From: Undaria pinnatifida
Taxonomy: Eukaryota; Sar; Phaeophyceae; Laminariales; Alariaceae
Assembly: GCA_012845835.1 (NCBI GenBank)
Contig: JABAKD010000016.1
Coordinates: forward strand, 2,846,359-2,910,358
Length of the DNA: 64,000 nt
Direction of reading: 5' to 3'
The translations under genes and the position numbers were made by a program. Below, piece by piece: positions 44,954 to 55,958 of the stretch; the first letter of the stretch is position 1; each line of letters starts with the position of its first letter. Under the pieces are notes generated by a model that did no database searches, had not been told where the DNA came from, and worked only from the letters and a program-made list of their open reading frames with translations.

Positions 44954-45162
44954 ACGGAGAAAGGGAAGGGAGAGAGACGGAGGGGAGGGACAGACATCTT
45001 CTTTGTGTTGCGAAGTCAAACTTTCCCTGCTGTCAACTGCTGCAGTACCAGTTCCGTTCATTTTTTCGCGTCTGCTTGCCTTCGTCTTCAATGCGGTTAA
45101 TGCAACAGAGTGCATTTATTTAATCAATGTTGTTGCCTACTAATATTTTTTTCTTTTTTCAG

Positions 45163-45377
45163 GAATCACACTAAATTCGGGCGTGATGACGTCCCTGTAC
45201 GTCACCATCAACCACCACAGCGCCACCCTCTTGGTATCCCCCGATACTGTTCAATACCTTACTACAACCATCTCTACTTTCATATATCTCCCACCCTCGC
45301 CCTCAGACCAGGGCGCCTCTACTTCAGGACGGGGCCGCCCTCAGGCGGCCCCGTCCGATCCTTGTATGGGTACCTAG
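45163..45377 (+). CDS. Exon-like segment with conserved peptide at end of unit 1
   Basis: Preceded by a convincing intron 3' end: CTACTAAT branch-like sequence, a long T-rich tract and CAG at 45160-45162. The downstream frame (ORF from 45183) reads SLYVTINHHSATLLVSPDT then an STFIYLPPSPSDQGAS stretch, runs through the terminal hairpin and stops in the first bases of the next unit. Unit 2 carries a diverged version (about 45897-46035) with SLTLLVSPDT and STFTYLPSSPSD. Conservation at the peptide level suggests a captured exon, but a complete gene is not visible and the function is unknown. Confidence 0.35.
45327..45356 (+). terminator. Terminal GC hairpin, unit 1
   Basis: Arms GGACGGGGCCGCC and GGCGGCCCCGTCC pair over 13 bp around a CTCA loop. 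It sits ten bases before the next unit. Classed as a structural end of the mobile unit rather than a proven transcription terminator. Equivalent hairpins are at 46037-46065, 47744-47773 and 49953-49982. Confidence 0.85.
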
Positions 45378-46073
45378 GATGACGTTTTAGGCTGAGGGCT
45401 AACGAGAGAGCAGAACGCGGCTGACCAGAGCGAAGCGGCGCAACTTAGCCTACTCTGAAAACAGTATAGTAAAGGAACCCTTCACCTCTACGCGCCCTTA
45501 CAAGTTGAAAGAACTTGAAAGGGCTGGGCGTGCTCTACAAAGTTTTTCCATCACGGCACGGTGTTCAGGCACGCCGACGAGTCCCAACTCCGCGAGCGCG
45601 GGGCATGAGAAGTCTCTCCCGGGGACGGCTAGCGATCTTCCCCGAAAGGTAGAGAATCGTAAAAAAAGTGCAAATCCCACCCAGCTCACTGCAGCTTGCA
45701 GCAAAAGTTTTCTTCATCGTACTCCTGTACCGTATGAGTCTCAGTTACGGTATAAGTACCCGTCGACTCGCGGCCGCTATGGATTGGTCGGTACGTGCTG
45801 CTCCACTGCTGTTGTACTGCTGCTGTACTACTGCTGTGATGGTGGGGTGCGACCGTCCAAGTGGCTCCGTACTGTCTTTTTGCCCGTAGAGGTACACAGT
45901 CCCCTGTACGTGACCACAAACCACTACAGCCTCACCCTCTTGGTATCCCCCGATACAGCTCAATATGTAACAACAACCACCTCTACTTTCACATATCTCC
46001 CATCCTCGCCCTCAGACCGGGGCGCCTCTACTGGATGACGGGGCCGCCGTTGAGGCGGCCCCGTCCGCTTGTG
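45367..46073 (+). mobile_element. Helitron-like unit 2 (~0.7 kb)
   Basis: Shares the ~330-bp 5' module with unit 1, then a short piece of the CTG/TTG-rich arm sequence (45690-45890), then a diverged copy of the exon-like peptide. Ends in hairpin 46037-46065 with a GTTGA loop and GCTTGT. Confidence 0.7.
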
Positions 46074-46840
46074 GGTACCTAGGATGACGTTTTAGGCTGA
46101 GCGCTAACGAGAGAGCAGAACGCGGCTGACCAGAGCGAAGCGGCGCAACTTAGCCTACTCTGAAAATAGTATAGTAAAGGAACCCTTCACCTCTACGCGC
46201 CCTTACAAGTTGAAAGAACTTGAAAGGGCTGGGCGTGCTCTACAAAGTTTTTCCATCACGGCACGGTGTTCAGGCACGCCGACGAGTCCCAACTCCGCGA
46301 GCGCGGGGCATGAGAAGTCTCTCCCGGGGACGGCTCGCGCTCTCCCCTGGAAGCTGGAGAATCGTAAGAAAGTGCAAATCCCACCCAGCTCCTGCCGTAC
46401 TGCTGTGTGCTGCCGTTGTGGATTGGTCGGTACGTACTGCTCCACTGCTGTTGTACTGCTGTGGTAGTGCCGCCGCTGCTGCTGCTGCTGCTGCTGCTAC
46501 TACAGCTGCTGCTCCTGCTGCTGCTCCTGATGCTGACTACTGCGTTTGTTTCTTAAAATAAAAAATCGACTTTCTGTGGTCATGACCTCGCCTAGCCTGT
46601 GCCAGTGCTGTGTGTGCTCCTCCTCCTGCCGGATGGCCGCTGCTGTAGACAGTACTGTAGACACTACAGCTGCTGTGCCGCAATTCCTTGCTGGGCTATC
46701 GCCCGCCTCTGCGCCCGCCGCCGCCGCTGCTGCTGCTACTGCTGTGTGTTGCTGCTGCTGGTGCTGCTTTCACTCTCTTCTGTGCATGTTCCAAAACTTT
46801 TCCGCCTTTTCTTGTGTTGTTTTTATAACCATGTACCACG

Positions 46841-46890
46841 CAGCTTGCAAAGTTGAGTTTCAACCATTCAATCGGTCGTACTCAGAGCTG
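46841..46890 (+). repeat. Conserved hairpin module 2
   Basis: GAGT/ACTC plus CAACC/GGTCG pairing (one mismatch) around TTCAAT, within CAGCT...AGCTG. Closest to the module at 59906. Confidence 0.6.
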
Positions 46891-47215
46891 ATGTTTTACA
46901 CATTCATTTATAGAATCATGTTTTTTTGTGAAGTGTAGCTGCTGTGCTGCTGCTGCCGCTGCTGTTGGTGTCTCCGGTGAGTACGTTTCGAATAATGAAA
47001 AATCAGCTGTCTGCGGTCTTGAGCTCGCGGAGCCAGTGTGTGTGCCCCCTCCCCCTTGCCAGACGACTGCTACTGTAGACACTACTGCTGCTGTGCCGCA
47101 CTTCCTCGATGGGCCATCGGCCACCTCTACCCCCGCCGCTGCTGCTGCTAAAAGAAATGAATGGTCTGCCTTCCGGCGTAGATTTGCATTTTTCGCGTAC
47201 CTTGGTGCCATGGAC

Positions 47216-47303
47216 TTGGTCTGATTGCTCTAATGAACGTTGTGTTTCTTTCCTGCAGTTAAGTTGGTCTGATAATGAACGTTGTGTTTCTTTCCTGCAG
47301 TTG
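47216..47303 (+). repeat. Duplicated splice-acceptor-like segment
   Basis: TGAACGTTGTGTTTCTTTCC-TGCAGTT occurs twice (ends near 47260 and 47302). Each copy has a pyrimidine tract and TGCAG, like a 3' splice site. Confidence 0.7.
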
Positions 47304-47783
47304 CGATAGGATTTTTCCACTTGATAAACATACGGAATTCGTCTCCCATTCTTCAGCGCTCGCGGCGCATGCCATGCCGTCCGAATCCTTCTCCGGATTC
47401 AGCCAAGGTCTGGCTACTACCTTTGCCAATTGAGCTTTCCTTATATATTACGTTTCAGCCACGGTTTATTTATTTTTTCAACCGCTGTTTTCTTTCTATT
47501 TTTTTCCCGTCTATTTCTCGCCTATCCACAACCTCCTTATTTGGGTTTTGTTTCGTATTTTCAATTCCTCTATGCAGTGCACCGACACCTACCTTCACAA
47601 ACGCTGCGCGCAAAACCACTCCCGACAAAACCCACCATTTTTAATGACATATGTTTCAAATACATGTAGCACCTCAACCTCTTGGTACCGTCCATTACCT
47701 TCCCCTTCTCTCAGTCACATCCTTTTTGCGCAACTGTTTCGGAGGGCGGGGCCGCCGATAGGCGACCCCGCCCAATCCTTGTA

Positions 47784-49992
47784 TGGGTACCTAGGATGAC
47801 GTTTTAGGCTGAGGGCTAACGAGAGAGCAGAACGCGGCTGACCAGAGCGAAGCGGCGAAACTTAGCCTACTCTGAAAATAGTATAGTAAAGGAACCCTTC
47901 ACCTCTACGCGCCCTTACAAGTTGAAAGAACTTGAAAGGGCTGGGCGTGCTCTACAAAGTTTTTCCATCACGGCACGGTGTTCAGGCACGCCGACGAGTC
48001 CCAACTCCGCGAGCGCGGGGCATGAGAAGTCTCTCCCGGGGACGGCTAGCGATCTTCCCCGAAAGGTAGAGAATCGTAAAAAAAGTGCAAATCCCACCCA
48101 GCTCCTGGCGTACCACAGGACCACAGGTGTACCGCTGCACTGCCGTATTGATACTCTGTATGCTGCCGTTATAGATTGGTCTGTACGTGCTGCTCCACTG
48201 CTGTTGTACTGCTGTTGTATGTACTGCTGTGATGATGGGGTGCGACCGTCCAATTCGCTCCGTACCGTCTCTTTCCGATAGACATGTGCCTGCATTTTTA
48301 TCTCACCGAGTTTGTGTAATCGTACTCGTTGTCTTACCGAGTTCGGGTCCGAGTCCAACCCGTCGCCTAGCGACACCTTCTTCTTTTTCAGTCAACAGGA
48401 GTTGCCTAGCGACACCTCCTTCCTACGGGCACTGCAGCTTGCAGCAAAAGTTTTCTTCATCGTACTCCTGTACCGTATGAGTCTCAGTTACGGTATAAGT
48501 ACCCGTCGACTCGCGGCCGCTATGGATTGGTCGGTACGTGCTGCTCCACTGCTGCTGTTGTACTGCTGTTGTACTACTGCTGTGATGGTGGGGTGCGACC
48601 GTCCAAGTGGCTCCGTACTGTCTTTTTGCCCGTAGACATGTGCCTTCATTTTTGTCCTACCGAGTTCGTGTCGTACTCATTGTCTTTCCGAGGTCGGGTC
48701 CAAGTCCAACCCCTCGCCTAGCGACACCTTCTTTTTTTCCAGTCAACAGGAGTTGCCTAGCGACACCTCCTTCTTACGGGCACTGCAGTTTGCAGCAAAA
48801 AAAGTTCTCTCCACCGTACTCCTATTACCGTAAGAGTCTCAGTTGCGTGCGGTAAAATAACCCATCGACTCGCGGCAGCTTCTCCTTTCGACTATAGTGT
48901 GCTTTTCTAATTTGGCAGTTTTGCGGTATACCCGTCGACTAGCGGCAGCTTCTTCTCCAGAGTGTTGGGCGGTTCTTCAATTTCGCACACCTCCTTCTCA
49001 CGGGTACTGCAGTTTGCAGCAAAAGTTTTCTGCATCGTACTCGTGTACCGTATAAGTCTATATGTCTACGGGCAAAAAGACAGTACGGAGCCACTTGGAC
49101 GGTCGCACCCCACCATCACAGCAGTAGTACAACAGCAGTACAACAGCAGTGGAGCAGCACGTACCGACCAATCCATAGCGGCCGCGAGTCGACGGGTACT
49201 TATACCGTAACTGAGACTCACACGGTACAGGAGTACGATGAAGAAAACTTTTGCTGCAAGCTGCAGTGCCCGTAGGAAGGAGGTGTCGCTAGGCAACTCC
49301 TGTTGACTGAAAAAAAAAGAAGGTGTCGCTAGGCGACGGGTTGGACTCGGACCCGAACTCGGTAAGACAAAGAGTACGATTACACAAACTCGGTGAGATA
49401 AAAATGCAGGCACATGTCTATCGGAAAGAGACGGTACGGAGCGAATTGGACGGTCGCACCCCATCATCACAGCAGTACAACAGCAGTACAACAGCAGTGG
49501 AGCAGCACGTACAGACCAATCTATAACGGCAGCATACAGAGTATCAATACGACAGTGCAGCGGTACACCTGTGGTCCTGACGGAGAAAGGGAAGGGAGAG
49601 AGACGGAGGGGAGGGACAGACATCTTCTTTGTGTTGCGAAGTCAAACTTTCCCTGCTGTCAACTGCTGCAGTACCAGTTCCGTTCATTTTTTCGCGTCTG
49701 CTTGCCTTCGTCTTCAATGCGGTTAATGCAACAGAGTGCATTTATTTAATCAATGTTGTTGCCTACTAATATTTTTTTCTTTTTTCAGGAATCACACTAA
49801 ATTCGGGCGTGATGACGTCCCTGTACGTCACCATCAACCACCACAGCGCCACCCTCTTGGTATCCCCCGATACTGTTCAATACCTTACTACAACCATCTC
49901 TACTTTCATATATCTCCCACCCTCGCCCTCAGACCAGGGCGCCTCTACTTCAGGACGGGGCCGCCCTCAGGCGGCCCCGTCCGATCCTTGTT
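47784..49992 (+). mobile_element. Helitron-like unit 4, near-identical to unit 1
   Basis: Matches 43157-45366 at a constant offset of 4626 with only a few substitutions noticed, for example CGGCGAAAC for CGGCGCAAC and GTACCGC for GTATCGC. Contains the same inverted arms (48116-48637 and 49064-49579), exon-like segment and terminal hairpin (49953-49982). The sequence after CCTTG is non-array DNA (TTGAATTTAATT). Confidence 0.7.
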
Positions 49993-50287
49993 GAATTTAA
50001 TTATTATATTTTTCACAGATACCATACATAGCTGTCGCTAAAACGAGCGACAGCTGATAGATGTAACTGTCGTCAGACGTGTGCGTCCACGGGCCATAGT
50101 GTCTGACTGTCGCCCTTCTGGTGTTGGCGCACGGACCGAGTTTGGGTCAATCGCCCCCAACGGACGTCTCTCCATGATGACTTACTCTCACCACGAGACA
50201 GCAGTAGATACACTCAGCGGACACACCCCTAGCGCGCACACACTCTCCATGCCCGCTCTCCGCTGGCCACTCGTATTGTCGCCCGCT

Positions 50288-50535
50288 GCGCCCGTTGTCT
50301 GTGTGCTGCCCGCCGTGTGAGCGCTGTGTGCCGGCTGTGTGAGCGGTGTGTGCTGCTGTTTTTGCCTGTGTGGTCTGCTGTGTGTGTCGATCGAAGACAC
50401 GCACGTGCAAACTATTGGCCACTACGCCCGTTGTCTGTGTGCTGCCCGCTGTGTGAGCGCTGTGTGCCGGCTGTGTGAGCGGTGTGTGCTGCTGTTTTTT
50501 GCCCGTGTGGTCTGCTGTGTGTGTTTTGTTGCTCC
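50288..50535 (+). repeat. Tandem duplication, 137-bp period
   Basis: CGCCCGTTGTCTGTGTGCTG at 50288 recurs at 50425, followed by GCTGTGTGCCGGCTGTGTGA and GGTCTGCTGTGTGTG in both copies. Several nearby ORFs exist only because of this duplication. Confidence 0.85.
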
Positions 50536-50929
50536 GTTGTGGTCTGCCTCCACCTGCAGTCTAGAATCAAATGATCCCACACTAAAATCAAGTTTAGTCG
50601 AAGACACGCACGCAAACTATTTTTTTTTCATGGGAGCCTATATTGCGAGGCCCAGGTGTAGATTAGAAACTCGCTTCGCTCGAATAATATATACCAGGTA
50701 CTCTGTAGACTACATGTTTTTTTTGTTCTCCATTATAGTATTAATAGTCAATGTTGGGTATTTTTACTTTAGGTGGGGAATTTTGAGCTAGATCTAAAAT
50801 CATACTGGAGTATCTATTTTATAAATTCATTACTGTGGTTTCCACTGTAGACTACTGCTCTATCGTATGTATGGTAGGTGGTTTATTTTGTTTTTCTCTG
50901 CTTTAATTCACGCATTATATAACAATTCC

Positions 50930-51128
50930 GCGCACAGACTGACTAAAATCACCCTGTTGACCCTGGTAGTCTACACTGTTACAATGTAGTTGTAAGGGGA
51001 GTCGCCGACCTATATCCTTAATGAGGACACACAACTCGTAATGCGCGCGACCGGAGTATCACACACAGCTTGCAAAGATGAGTTTCGACGAAATCTTCGA
51101 TGTAACAGCTGGAGTGTATTTTCATTTT
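50930..51128 (+). repeat. 3' end of a poly-C-type element with hairpin module
   Basis: Shares the last ~190 bp of the 2.4-kb insertion: CGCGCACAGACTGACTAAAA, GTCGCCGACCTATATCC, AATGAGGACACACAACTCG and the hairpin module at 51066-51111. Only this 3' part is present here. Confidence 0.8.
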
Positions 51129-51154
51129 CTATGATAACAGTATTTTCAGGACGT

Positions 51155-51203
51155 CAGCTGTGAGTTCGACGAATTTCGGGTCAATACTCATCTTTACAAG
51201 CTG
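51155..51203 (-). repeat. Conserved hairpin module, inverted copy
   Basis: Reverse-oriented relative of the module at 51066-51111, about 45 bases away, so the two face tail to tail. Inner pairing GAGT/ACTC and TTGAC/GTCGA with one wobble pair. Confidence 0.65.
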
Positions 51204-51483
51204 CGTTGTTGCTACTTCTTGTAATATACTATCTGGTTGAGTTTTTTATTGGGAGGGGTCCTACTTTTTAAACTATGTAGTCTATGTGTGTTTTTTTTGT
51301 TGTTCTCCATTATAATTAGTGTTGACATTTTTAGTATAGATAGGTGGGGAATTTGTACGGAGCGAATATCCGCCTTTGAATATGTTACGGAGCGGGGCGG
51401 TTTTTTTCGAGTGTGTTGCGGAGCGGATTGTTGGCTTATTATGCCTGTGCACAAGTCCGATGTATGATGTGTATGACTGCATA

Positions 51484-51640
51484 TAAATATACTGATATGA
51501 TTGGCCGTCCCAATCTTCGATATATACGATGTATATTTGATAAAGTGACTGATGAAGTAACAAATATACTGATATGATTGGCCGTCCCAATCTTCGATAT
51601 ATACGATGTACACTTGATAAAGTGACTGGTGAAGTAACGT
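51484..51640 (+). repeat. Two tandem ~79-bp units
   Basis: AATATACTGATATGATTGGC, CCGTCCCAATCTTCGATATA and TTGATAAAGTGACTG are repeated with very few changes. Confidence 0.85.
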
Positions 51641-51699
51641 ATGTGAGCGCGGGTACACAAGGGCCCCTTTCAAAACACTGACGATTTGCGCTTCTCCCC

Positions 51700-53205
51700 C
51701 TCGTGCTCAAAGGTGGTGACATTGAATGACCACATCATCTTTCTTATAATTAGCGATGTCAGAGCCCCACACCGTCACGGTAAAATCGTGGTAATGACAT
51801 GGTTGTACCTATCAACTGAAATATTCTGTCTTGCGATCCATCATGTACAATAACAAATTATGAAGCTATTAATGTGTTGGAATAATAAACAATACCAGGC
51901 AGGTGATACAAAGATATGAGTTATTGCTATAACCGTCAGATTTGTCCCCTACAAGGATTTATAGTTTCCGCGCACATACTTAAGTGCCCCCCCCCCCCCC
52001 CCCCCGGATCCCTCTTGTCCGAACACCCCACCTAAAATCAAAATCTGCCAGAGTAGTAAACACTACCAGCCAGCTGATTGATATCACCTCATCATCTTTC
52101 TAGCCATCCATGCCGTAGCTTCAATTCATTTCCGACCCCCCCCCCCCTTTTTTTTCCCCCGTTCCCTCTTGTTCAAACGACCCACCTAAAATCGAAATCG
52201 GCCAGAGTATTAAACACTTCTGCGCAATTGATACCACGTCATTGTCTTTCTAACCATCCATGACGCAGCTTTAATCCCCTCCCCTCCCCCCCAACACCCC
52301 CTCCTTCCCCACCACCCGCACGATCGCCTAGACCTAGCACCACGCGAACAGCTAGCCCCTACATATATGCGACCTAAACCTGTTAAAACCCCTTCTCCCC
52401 CCCCCCAAAAGCACCCCCCCCCCCTTCCCCCCCCCGCCTCCTCCCGTTTTTTTTCCCTGCTCCCTCTTGCTCAAACGCCCCACCTAACATCGAAATCACC
52501 TCCTTAACTTTCCAGAGCCATCCATGCCGCTGCTCCAATTCACCCCCCCCCCCCCCCCCCCCCAACGCCCCCTCCTTCCCCGCCATCCGCACCATCGCCT
52601 AGACCTAGCACCACGCGTATAGAAAACCCCTACATCTATGCTACCTAAAGCTGTTTAAAACCCTTTTGCCCCAACCCCCCCTTCCGCCCCGTCACCCACC
52701 CCCTCAAACACTCCGCCCTCTCCTCAGTGGTTGTACGACTTACGGGATATACATAATAAACTGGTGCTTTCCTTCCAAAACCGTCAGATTTATCCCCTTG
52801 AAGGATTTATAGTTTCCACGCACAGATTGAGTTGCCCCGCCCATCCCCCCCCCCGCCCCGCTCCCTCTTGTTAACACCCAGGCCCCCACGCCCTTAAAAA
52901 CTCCGCCCTCCCCTCACCAGATATACGACTTACAGGATACACTTGATATACTGATGCATTTCCTTCCACAGCTGTCAGATTTTGTCCCCCTCAGAAACGG
53001 GTTTTATAGTTTCCGCGCACAGACTGACTAACATCACCCTGTTGACCCTGATAGCTACACTGTAGTTCCTAGGGAAGTCGCCGACCTATATCCTTAATGA
53101 GGATACACAACCCGTAATACGCGCGATCGGAGTATCACACACAGCTTGCAAAGATGAGTTTCGACAAAATGTTCGATCTCGCAGCTGGAGTGTATTCTTA
53201 TTTTT
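51700..53205 (+). mobile_element. Second poly-C ladder element
   Basis: Shares with 35126-37525 the AATTAGCGATGTCAGAGCCC block (51760), the poly-C modules (GCCTAGACCTAGCACCACGCG near 52330 and 52600) and the final ~190 bp ending in the hairpin module at 53142-53187. The left edge is uncertain and may lie further left, since 51640-51700 also resembles the first copy. Confidence 0.75.
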
Positions 53206-53238
53206 GAAATCTATGTTCGAGTTGAGCCCCCTTTGGCT

Positions 53239-53293
53239 CAGTGCATATTCAGTGCATATTCAGCGCATATTCAGTGCGTGTTCAGTGCATGTT
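53239..53293 (+). repeat. Five tandem 11-bp repeats (CAGTGCATATT)
   Basis: CAGTGCATATT twice, then CAGCGCATATT, CAGTGCGTGTT and CAGTGCATGTT. Confidence 0.9.
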
Positions 53294-53387
53294 AAGAGTG
53301 GTCTCCGGGACTCCAGTACTTAAATACATACCGAGTATTTTCTATTTTCTTCTCTTCTCCTCCGCCTGATGGTCCCTCGTCGGATAC

Positions 53388-53765
53388 TGCTAAGGTATTA
53401 GTGGGGTATTAGTCCGCTTGACCACTTGCAAAAGGTCAACCAATAGCTTACCCACACGAAGCTTGTAACACTCTTTCCCCCCCCGGAAACGGCGGGATAC
53501 CCGGTCGGCCGGATAATGCAGGCGGACCTGTCATTATCCAAGCCGTTTCATTTCCTGGGTATACCGGGGAGAGTATTTTTTCAAGTTCGACATGGGGAAA
53601 GTCTGACAAAGTTTAGTATGGTGGATGTGGGACCCGAACCCACGTCCCAAAAAACCCGTGGTCCTGCCGACGGCGCCATTTTTTTTAGGTATTAGTAGGG
53701 TATTAGTCCGTTTGACCATTTGCAAAAGGTTAACCAATGGCTTACCCAAACTAAGCCTTATAACA
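53388..53765 (-). mobile_element. TRIM, copy C
   Basis: Minus-strand copy of the TRIM family with diverged terminal repeats at about 53388-53470 and 53683-53765. The candidate primer-binding site (TGGCGCCGTCGGCAGG) and tRNA-like GTGGGTTCGGGTCCCAC lie in the interior. A G-rich polypurine tract precedes the 3' repeat. Mutated ends (TGCTAAGG on the plus strand) suggest an older copy. Confidence 0.8.
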
Positions 53766-54344
53766 GTACCGAGAGCAATCTCCCCGTGATCCACCCTACG
53801 CCGGGCATAAAGATAGTCGATTACGGATATCCGCTCGCGGGGAAATCAAGGATTGTCACGGAGCCGATATCCGCCGCTACAAATGTCGCGGGTTATTGTG
53901 GAGCGGATATCCGTCGCACGTTTTTTTTCACGGAGCGGTTGATCTCACTCCGTCGAGCAAACCGCACCAAATCGCGGCATTTCCCCACGGTGCACGGTAG
54001 CAAGTATCCATTGAATTGATACGGTTAACCGTAAAAATGATACGGACACCCGCGAGTAAATACCAATAAGTACGAAAGGATGTTGTTCTCACATTAACTC
54101 GCATAATCAAGTCCGTGGTCACAGGAAAGACAGGCTCCAGTCACTTTGGAGCTAAGGCCACATCTTATACAGTCGGATTCCGCCAGTCGAAAACGGCCCT
54201 TTTCGACTGGACTTTTTTTCGACTGGAGTCTTCTGGTCCTTCTTATCGTCAGCCGAGTCGATTTTATAGTTTTTGTGCTCTTCCTAGAAGCGGTTGGTGT
54301 GAAGGAGTACTGCTGTACAGCAGTCGAAATCGGTTGGCAGCTCT

Positions 54345-54944
54345 GTGCTTCGCGCTCTCTCCGCGAGCAACGGCTCGACGAACCCTCGTCCCAGCGAGTT
54401 GGTGGCTTTGGGCTTAGCCGAAGGCCGCCAAAGCTACGTTCGCGGAGTTGCACTCAGCCGAGAGCCGCCAAAGCTACAGCAGGCGCAGCCGTTCGTTGTT
54501 GGCAGCATGGGATCGATCCACGCGCTGCTGCGATCGTTTGATACACGCTGCTGGCGAGCAAAACTAGGAATGCGCCACGCTGACTTGCTGCGAGAAACAA
54601 CAGCAGTGATAGCCACGCCAGCGTCAGCGCCTTGCATGCATGTCTGTGGAAATTTTCTCACAAAAAATGGAAGACCTGACCTGCCTGTGTTCAGCATTAA
54701 GCAGAAGCTAGCGAAAAAACTTGATGCTAGACTGAAACCAAGTCGTTTGAAGGAAATAACGTATCTTCCTCATTTTCACGCACAAAATTCCAAATGTCCA
54801 CGTCGTTTTCAAGAGATAGACCCTGACATTTTGCACACGTGTTCTACATGCCCATCCCGAGGTCTGACCTCCGTTTTTTTTTTTTCTTCTTTTTCGCCGA
54901 AAATGTGTGGGCTAAGGTGGTCCACATTTTCCAAAAAATATTAA
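54345..54944 (+). CDS. Hypothetical 199-residue ORF
   Basis: One of the longer ORFs outside repeats. The first ~50 residues are low-complexity. Residues 95-170 have four or more Cys/His clusters (CMHVCGNFL, HFHAQNSKCPRRF and HTCSTCPSRG), which could bind metal. Lys/Leu-rich helix SIKQKLAKKLDARLKPSRLK lies between them. The C-terminus crosses a T-run at about 54870, which may mark the end of real coding sequence or an intron. I recognise no family. It may be an exon of a transposon-derived gene. Confidence 0.3.
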   Translation: MLRALSASNGSTNPRPSELVALGLAEGRQSYVRGVALSREPPKLQQAQPFVVGSMGSIHALLRSFDTRCWRAKLGMRHADLLRETTAVIATPASAPCMHVCGNFLTKNGRPDLPVFSIKQKLAKKLDARLKPSRLKEITYLPHFHAQNSKCPRRFQEIDPDILHTCSTCPSRGLTSVFFFSSFSPKMCGLRWSTFSKKY

Positions 54945-55392
54945 CTGGCAAAAAATCAGGCGGAAAAAAAACAAAAAAAAACGTCGGGTGGGATCTTCTC
55001 AAGGGCACATAGAAGACGTGTGCAAAAATTTCACGGCCTGAAAGAAGAAACGGCGTGGACATTCGCCGGGGAATAAATGTGGGGGTTTTAACGTGAACCA
55101 GCCTGCATCTGTCGTTCAAGGGGTGAAAGTGCTGTATCCTGGCATGTTGTGTGCTTGCCACGAGTTGCGAGTGAGTGGCATTCTCGACTACTGCCAGGGA
55201 GAGCATACGTACGCAGGTCCCGGTTTTGGGCCCTTCTTCGCTGCTATCTGTGGCCCGCGAAGATAAACTAGCATTAATTATTTGTTTACAAAAAATTATA
55301 GCGGAGTAGGAGAGTTGGCAAGCTACTACTACAGTTGTGAATACTACAGTGGTAGTGGCTGCTTCGGCTCCCACCGCAAGCTTAAGCAAACG

Positions 55393-55441
55393 CAGCTTGC
55401 AAAATCGAGTATCGACAGTAAATTTGTCGAACTCACAGCTG
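55393..55441 (+). repeat. Conserved hairpin module
   Basis: GAGT/ACTC plus TCGACA/TGTCGA six-base stem around GTAAATT, within CAGCT...AGCTG. The same stem appears with different bases elsewhere. Confidence 0.7.
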
Positions 55442-55648
55442 GTGTACATGTATAATAATTTTATGAAATACTCGGAAGTACTCAATATTACTAGCACATC
55501 GATATGTAGCATGGATACCATTACCGATGACGATGGCAGCGGAGATGAGAGTTGACATAGCCACTGCTCCCACCGCAAGCTTGAGCAAATAGTGCAGACT
55601 CATATATCCAAATACTACTGAGTAAAAACGCGCGACCGAAGTATGACG

Positions 55649-55696
55649 CAGCTTGCAAAGGTAGTATCGACCCCTGAATTAGTCGAACTCACAGCT
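55649..55696 (+). repeat. Conserved hairpin module
   Basis: AGT/ACT plus TCGAC/GTCGA, within CAGCT...AGCT. The upstream CGCGACCGAAGTATGACG resembles the sequence before the modules at 37462 and 51066. A ~25-bp GCTCCCACCGCAAGCTTRAGC repeat precedes this and the previous module. Confidence 0.6.
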
Positions 55697-55958
55697 CGCT
55701 GCCAATAAACCACGCTGGCTCTTTTGGGGTGCTATAAGTACCAGACAGATGTGCAGCAGTAGTAGTAGTGAATGTTCAACTCGTTCGCGCCTTCTCGAAA
55801 CATAATGTTGTGTGGATAAAACGTTTGTGGTCCGTCTTATATGCTGGTACCAGGCAACATTGCGTTCACGATGCTATGATAACAACAGCATAGTATATAG
55901 ACTAATGTTGTAAGATTGGGCAATATGGGCCTAGGGAGCGCGGCTCCTTCACCATTCC

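Larger units (their letters stand above)
43157..45366 (+). mobile_element. Helitron-like unit 1 of a head-to-tail array
   Basis: Begins TGGGTACCTAGGATGACG and ends with a perfect GC hairpin (45327-45356) plus GATCCTTG. The first ~330 bases are a module shared by all four units. The middle contains ~520-bp inverted arms and a 3' exon-like segment. Near-identical to unit 4 (offset 4626). The left flank ends in A and the right flank of the array starts with T, as for A^T target sites, but the ends are not the canonical TC...CTRR. The Helitron label is inference. Confidence 0.6.
46074..47784 (+). mobile_element. Helitron-like unit 3 (~1.7 kb)
   Basis: Starts with the shared 5' module (GCTGAGCGC variant). 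A CTG-rich middle (46470-46540), a hairpin module at 46841-46890 and other unique sequence follow. It ends in hairpin 47744-47773 and AATCCTTG. The middle is unlike units 1 and 2. Confidence 0.65.

Noticed and set aside
43289-44997. Opposing ORFs of 100-185 residues in the array units
   Set aside because: They are the two arms of one inverted repeat read on both strands, and they recur at the 4626-bp offset. CTG/TTG-rich composition explains the openness.
46470-47200. Cys/Ala/Leu-rich ORFs in unit 3
   Set aside because: They come from CTG/GCC triplet runs and show no motif.
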